Positions 35,092 to 38,423 of a DNA stretch of 38,423 nt are shown here, one piece after another. The position numbers and the translations under genes are program-made. Source of the stretch: Xanthobacteraceae bacterium (GTDB taxonomy: Bacteria; Pseudomonadota; Alphaproteobacteria; Rhizobiales; Xanthobacteraceae). The notes under the pieces were generated by a model, which made no database searches, was not told where the DNA came from, and was given only the letters and a program-made list of their open reading frames with translations. Each line of letters opens with the position of its first letter. Position 1 is the stretch's first letter. The stretch lies in NCBI GenBank assembly GCA_030037895.1, contig JASHPW010000010.1, forward strand, positions 1-38,423. The letters are read 5' to 3'.

Positions 35092-36449
35092 TGAAGATAC
35101 TGTGCGCACCGCTCGACCTCGGATTTAAGATCGGCACGCGCGCCGACCTCGAAGTCGTCCTTTACGGCCATCCCGATACCCAGGCGCGCGGCGGCGCCGG
35201 CGCCAATATCCGCGAAGCGTTACGCCGTCTTGAGCTGAAACCCGCTGCGCGGGCGTGGGACATTCTCTCCATCGCTCTCGCCGTTACGGCAGCCGACACG
35301 GCCGCCCGGCGCAACGAAAGCCCTGACGGCTGGACGCGAGACATCGAGCTGCAACTCACGGTAGGCGATCCCGCTTTTTGGTCGTCCCAAATCCCGCTTG
35401 TGACCGCGATCTTGCGTTTCCTAACAACCGACATCTGGAAGCTCAGTTTTCTGGACAAAGGCGTCGTACCCGTGCCGCCCAAACGCGCCAAGATGCCGGA
35501 GGAAGATTGCGTATCGCTGTTGTCGGGCGGACTCGATAGCCTCATAGGCGCGTTGGATTTGACGGCGCGCCATAGCAAGAGACCTTATCTGGTCAGTCAG
35601 GTCGCCGTCGGCGACAAGGAGAAGCAGATTTATTTTGCCTCAAAGATTGCGGGCGGGCTTAGCCATCTGCAACTCAATCACGTTGTCACTTGCCCTGGCG
35701 AAAACGAGCGTTCCCAGCGCGCCCGATCGCTGATCTTTCTCGCCTACGGCGTGCTGCTGGCCACCACACTACGCCGCTACCATGAGGGAAAGCCGGTCAC
35801 GCTTTATGTTTGCGAGAACGGCTTCATCTCCGTCAATCCGCCTTTGACGCCGGGCCGGCTTGGAAGCCTACGGATCGCGCTCGGCCTGCATCCGCAACTG
35901 GCGCACGAACGGCATACCGAGCTTTCCCTGTTCGAAGAATTGCTTGGCGAAACCCGCTATGTCGGCGAGATCGGCCTCGACGGCGCACCGGAGTTCCGCG
36001 GTCAGTGGGACGTTCAGGTAAAGGTCTTCACGCACATTCTCGAAGCGTGCCGGCGCGCCGGCGGCCGGATCATGTCGATCCATAGCCGGCGCGCGAGCAA
36101 GGCGGTACTCGGTCATCTTGCTGCCCACAAAGGGGCCGGCACGCCAATCCTGCACTGGTTTTCCGGAACGCTGCGCGAAGTCGGGCAGGCGGCTGATTTG
36201 GGCTGCTGGTTTAGCGTTGGCCCCGCCATGCTGCGCACCGACAAAGGACGGGAAATCGCCGCGCTGATTCCGCGCGACCGGATTCTCACCGAGACGGATG
36301 GGCCGTTCGCGCAAATCGACGGCAAATCGCTCGCGCCCTGGCAGGCCCGACATGCGGTGGAATTACTCGGCACGCTCTGGAACGTGCAAGCCGACGCCGT
36401 AGAGACGACGCTTAGGGACAACCTTCGCAGGCTGGTCACGCAGACCTAG
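35091..36449 (+). CDS. In-frame QatC-QatD chimera (QueC-like N-terminus joined to TatD-type DNase C-terminus)
   Basis: A 452-residue frame made of two Qat proteins. Residues to about 260 are QatC, a QueC-like protein, with the PP-loop motif SLLSGGLDSLIGA (SGGLDS) and CPGENERSQRARSL. It stops at ENGFISVNPPL-TPGRLGSL. From about residue 262 it is QatD, a TatD-type metal-dependent DNase: ALGLHPQLAHER, YVGEIGLDGAPEF, RIMSIHSRR, ILHWFSG and ILTETDGPF. Missing are the QatC C-terminal part with its Cys-rich site and the QatD N-terminus with the HxH metal pair. The simplest reading is a deletion of several hundred bases that left the frame open. The DNase is probably inactive; whether the chimera does anything is unknown. 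An alternative start is the GTG one codon earlier. Confidence 0.8.
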   Translation: MKILCAPLDLGFKIGTRADLEVVLYGHPDTQARGGAGANIREALRRLELKPAARAWDILSIALAVTAADTAARRNESPDGWTRDIELQLTVGDPAFWSSQIPLVTAILRFLTTDIWKLSFLDKGVVPVPPKRAKMPEEDCVSLLSGGLDSLIGALDLTARHSKRPYLVSQVAVGDKEKQIYFASKIAGGLSHLQLNHVVTCPGENERSQRARSLIFLAYGVLLATTLRRYHEGKPVTLYVCENGFISVNPPLTPGRLGSLRIALGLHPQLAHERHTELSLFEELLGETRYVGEIGLDGAPEFRGQWDVQVKVFTHILEACRRAGGRIMSIHSRRASKAVLGHLAAHKGAGTPILHWFSGTLREVGQAADLGCWFSVGPAMLRTDKGREIAALIPRDRILTETDGPFAQIDGKSLAPWQARHAVELLGTLWNVQADAVETTLRDNLRRLVTQT

Positions 36450-36507
36450 CGCCAATTCCGATAGGCGTATCCGATCAAATCACCGTTTAACTTGTGCCGG
36501 ACAATGA

Positions 36508-36540
36508 GGTCCTGACTTACTCAAGGACCCCTAGCTTTTT
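36508..36540 (+). terminator. Possible terminator after the Qat remnant
   Basis: GGTCCT and AGGACC form a 6-bp stem with a 10-nt loop, followed after 6 bases by TTTTT. The stem is short, so this is tentative. It also overlaps the end of the convergent DUF6527 gene. Confidence 0.3.
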
Positions 36541-37001
36541 GATAAATGCTTTTGCAGTTTGCGCGATAGCCAAGTCTTCATACCGTCCCAGAGTCCCGGG
36601 GCTTTCACGTGTTCTTGAGCGGCTGATACAGGCGCTGCCTCAGCTTGATCTCTGCGGGCGGCAAAAAACCCAAGCTTGGCACGCCGGTCTTGTGCTCGCC
36701 CCGTTTCGACCTGCTTCTGGGACCACTGCGGTGCCCATTCGATCCGGTTTTCATGAATCCAGTAATGCGAGCGGCATTTGAAGCTCCAATTGCCGATCGA
36801 GGGATAAAGCGAAACGGTCTCGCCGTCGAAAGTCAGCTTCCAGTCCGTCGGACTGAATGGCGTGACCACTTTATCACCGCAGCCGCAACAGCACTTGTGG
36901 ACCGCTGATCCGTAAATCATCGACACGTAAAGCACGCCCTCTTCGAGCTCGGGCGGAGCCAGTTTCACAAATTCGGGAACAAGCTTGGAGACCCTGGTCA
37001 T
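36531..37001 (-). CDS. DUF6527 family zinc-binding protein
   Basis: A 156-residue protein. It has VLYVSMIYGSAVHKCCCGCG, then TPTDWKLTF-like SPTDWKLTFDGE, SIGNWSFKCRSHYWI and RIEWAPQWS. Cys in KCCCGCG and the later Cys/His (FKCRSHYW) look like a metal site. DUF6527 genes are usually found beside E1-like ThiF proteins, often in operons with ubiquitin-like, E2-like or JAB proteins. The ATG overlaps the ThiF stop (ATGA). The C-terminal 50 residues are Lys/Ala-rich. Its function is unknown, and with ThiF truncated it is probably an orphan. Confidence 0.72.
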   Translation of the reverse strand: MTRVSKLVPEFVKLAPPELEEGVLYVSMIYGSAVHKCCCGCGDKVVTPFSPTDWKLTFDGETVSLYPSIGNWSFKCRSHYWIHENRIEWAPQWSQKQVETGRAQDRRAKLGFFAARRDQAEAAPVSAAQEHVKAPGLWDGMKTWLSRKLQKHLSKS

Positions 37002-37822
37002 AGCGTGTCTTCACTGGTCAGCATATTGCAGTCGATGGTGTAGGTGCTGAAAAACTCGTTTTCCTGATCGGCATAGAAACCGCAGAGCTTCTTCCACTTG
37101 ATGACCGCCAGCGCGGCGTTGAGCGAGTTGAGATCGGCAATCTGGATGTTTTTGTCATATTCGTTGTCGGCATCGTTGCCTCCAAGCGGTATGCGTCCCT
37201 TGTCGTGCACATGGGCGCGCTGCCGCGCGGTGCTGGTCGTTACGCGCAGGATGCCGCCGAGCGTGTCATTCTTGAGATAGAGGCCCATCCCTACATCGAC
37301 AAACGGTAAGCCCCACTCTTCCAGCTTCTGAATGATGAGTCGCTTGTCCTCGCCCTGGTCCATACATAGGAAGACAAAGTTCATGCTGCGCAATTCATTC
37401 ACATTGGAGGCTTTGATGTAGTTTTCGTGCTCGACGATGCCGCGATGCATCTTTGCGTGCATTTGCTTGAAGTAAGCAATCTTCTTCGGCTGCTCGCGCA
37501 ACTCCTCGATCGAGGGCGCGGCGGGCGAGCGAAAGGCGTTATGCGTCGAAAAGACATCGCCGTCATAGAGATGGATCTCCTTCACCGGCGTCTTGGCCAC
37601 AAGATCGAGCACATAGGACCCAGTCCCGCCTAAACCGACGATGGCGACCCGGTCGAGTTTCAGCTTCCGCGTCACGGCGTTGATCTCTGCGCGGCTCGAC
37701 GCGGTGTCCAGATATTTGAATGGCGAGTCGTCATCTTCATCGGGCTGATCGACCCGGTAGACCCGCGCTGTTACGCCGGGTTGCAAGGCGTCGGCGTGGC
37801 CGGTGAGAATGGCGGCGTATGC
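36998..37822 (-). pseudogene. 5'-truncated E1-like ThiF-family adenylyltransferase
   Basis: The frame keeps the E1-type adenylation core: ATP-binding loop VAIVGLGGTGSYVLDL, the DGDxxxxxNxxR signature as LYDGDVFSTHNAFRSP, and FVFLCMDQGEDK. At the upstream end similarity reads AYAAILTGHADALQPG and then breaks off at about 37822, with a stop in frame at 37850-37852 (minus strand). Proteins of this kind normally have an extra N-terminal domain, absent here. Only internal starts such as TTG at 37786 could begin translation. No ubiquitin-like, E2 or JAB gene is present. It meets the ParB remnant head to head. Confidence 0.68.
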
Positions 37823-38211
37823 CCGAACATGCAGTAGGCCTGTGGACTTTCATCCGTGGGCTGTCCGATGCCGAGCGGTCAGCCTTGCTGGCGCATTGCG
37901 TGTCCCTGACGGCGAACGCGCTTTACGTTCGCGGCGGCAGCGCGGAACGCGAAGCCAATGCTGCCCTGCTGGCCCGTCAGGTCGGACTCGACATGGCCGC
38001 TTACTGGCAGCCTACCGCCGCGAGTTATTTCGGGCGCGTCAGCAAGGAGCGCATCGTCGGGGCCGTCCGGGAGGGCGCTTCCGATCAAGCGGCGCAGAAG
38101 ATCGCCGGAATGAGGAAGCAGGCCATGGCCGAAGCCGCCGAGGTGGCGCTGGCCGGGAAGGGCTGGCTTCCTTCAGTGCTAAGGCAAGCGCCGGGCGAAG
38201 CTGCGGCCTAA
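37819..38211 (+). pseudogene. C-terminal remnant of a plasmid/ICE-type ParB partition protein
   Basis: A 130-codon frame matching the C-terminal domain of long alphaproteobacterial ParB proteins: LLAHCVSLTANALYV, LDMAAYWQPTAASYFGRVSK, RIVGAVREGAS and KGWLPSVLR. The HTH and ParB nuclease/CTP-binding domains (several hundred residues) are missing; the in-frame stop at 37804-37806 shows that the upstream part is gone. It suggests the island once carried plasmid or integrative-conjugative backbone genes. Confidence 0.75.
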
Positions 38212-38224
38212 GCGCCGAGCGATC

Positions 38225-38423
38225 TAATACCAACGGCATTTAATTCTGACTCATGGGGGATTCCGTGGGCTGCTCGGATGTGATTCCTTGGCATTCTTGA
38301 TTCGCGAGGAGGCTGGGATGGCGGCGGTTGCGATCGCACGGAGGGATTACACGGCACAGGACCTGCGCGCGTGTGCGAAGCGGAGCGAGGATGTGGCGGC
38401 GGCGCGGCGAATGCTGGCCTTGG
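38225..38423 (+). mobile_element. IS630-family insertion sequence, left end (cut by window edge)
   Basis: The transposase start, with about 90 bp of upstream DNA that should include the inverted repeat. The exact end cannot be fixed because the right end lies outside; IS630 elements usually insert at TA, and a TA occurs in CTAATACC at about 38225. The left boundary given is therefore approximate. Confidence 0.5.
38318..38423 (+). CDS. IS630-family transposase, N-terminal 35 codons
   Basis: The ATG has GAGGAGG 7 bases upstream. The translation begins MAAVAIARRDYTAQDLRACA and continues with KRSEDVAAARRMLAL, matching the N-terminal HTH region of IS630-type transposases (DLR...A...ARRxLAL). The catalytic DDE domain lies beyond the window, so completeness cannot be judged. 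Confidence 0.68.
   Translation, partial: MAAVAIARRDYTAQDLRACAKRSEDVAAARRMLAL

Overview
This is a high-GC chromosomal window from an alphaproteobacterium. A Hyphomicrobiales (Rhizobiales) relative of Bradyrhizobium/Rhodopseudomonas is the best fit. The evidence is a complete hopanoid cluster of rhizobial type, HWE-type histidine kinase signalling, a Liv-type ABC cassette beside aromatic-degradation genes, and small Cys-repeat periplasmic proteins typical of that group. No ribosomal marker is present, so the species is not claimed.

Layout. (1) 1-4224: two signalling genes, a hybrid histidine kinase with three receiver domains (cut by the left edge) and a receiver-PAS-HWE kinase-receiver protein. 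(2) 4230-13866: an accessory catabolic block. It holds an aromatic-acid type MFS transporter diverging from a dihydroxyphthalate-decarboxylase-like protein, a five-gene branched-chain/aromatic ABC importer (livK-H-M-G-F order, overlapping start/stop codons), a bicupin of the oxalate decarboxylase family and a type I extradiol dioxygenase. (3) 13983-15694: a secreted small protein coupled to a patatin-like lipase. (4) 15945-29072: isoprenoid/hopanoid genes. ispA diverges from a tightly coupled hpnB-hpnC-hpnD-hpnE-shc operon that makes squalene and cyclises it to hopene. ispH-hpnH (opposite strand) supply isoprenoid precursor and add adenosyl to hopene, and hpnN exports hopanoids. hpnG is not between shc and hpnH; that spot holds a DUF4258/DUF2283 toxin-antitoxin-like pair and a 43-bp relic of hpnH. 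(5) 29206-31265: tRNA-Val(GAC), two small secreted Cys-repeat proteins, a YidB-like protein and dsbB.

(6) From about 31469 to the right edge the window is a genomic island with eroded cargo. Its left boundary falls at the 3' edge of the anticodon loop of a tRNA-Leu(CAA) gene, of which only the 5' 39 nt remain. An AT-rich att-like segment and a tyrosine recombinase follow, and the island carries a complete second tRNA-Leu(CAA) that could replace the broken one. The cargo is a graveyard of immunity and plasmid functions: the N-terminus of a type ISP restriction-modification enzyme; a Qat anti-phage locus reduced to a QatA tail, an apparently whole QatB and an in-frame QatC-QatD chimera; a DUF6527 gene with a 5'-truncated E1-like ThiF gene; the C-terminus of a plasmid-type ParB meeting ThiF head to head; and the start of an IS630-family transposase.

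The most unusual signals are the QatC-QatD fusion made by a deletion across two genes, the tRNA-Leu split with an in-island replacement, and the ThiF/ParB junction with no spacer. Family assignments come from recognising motifs by eye; no database search was run.
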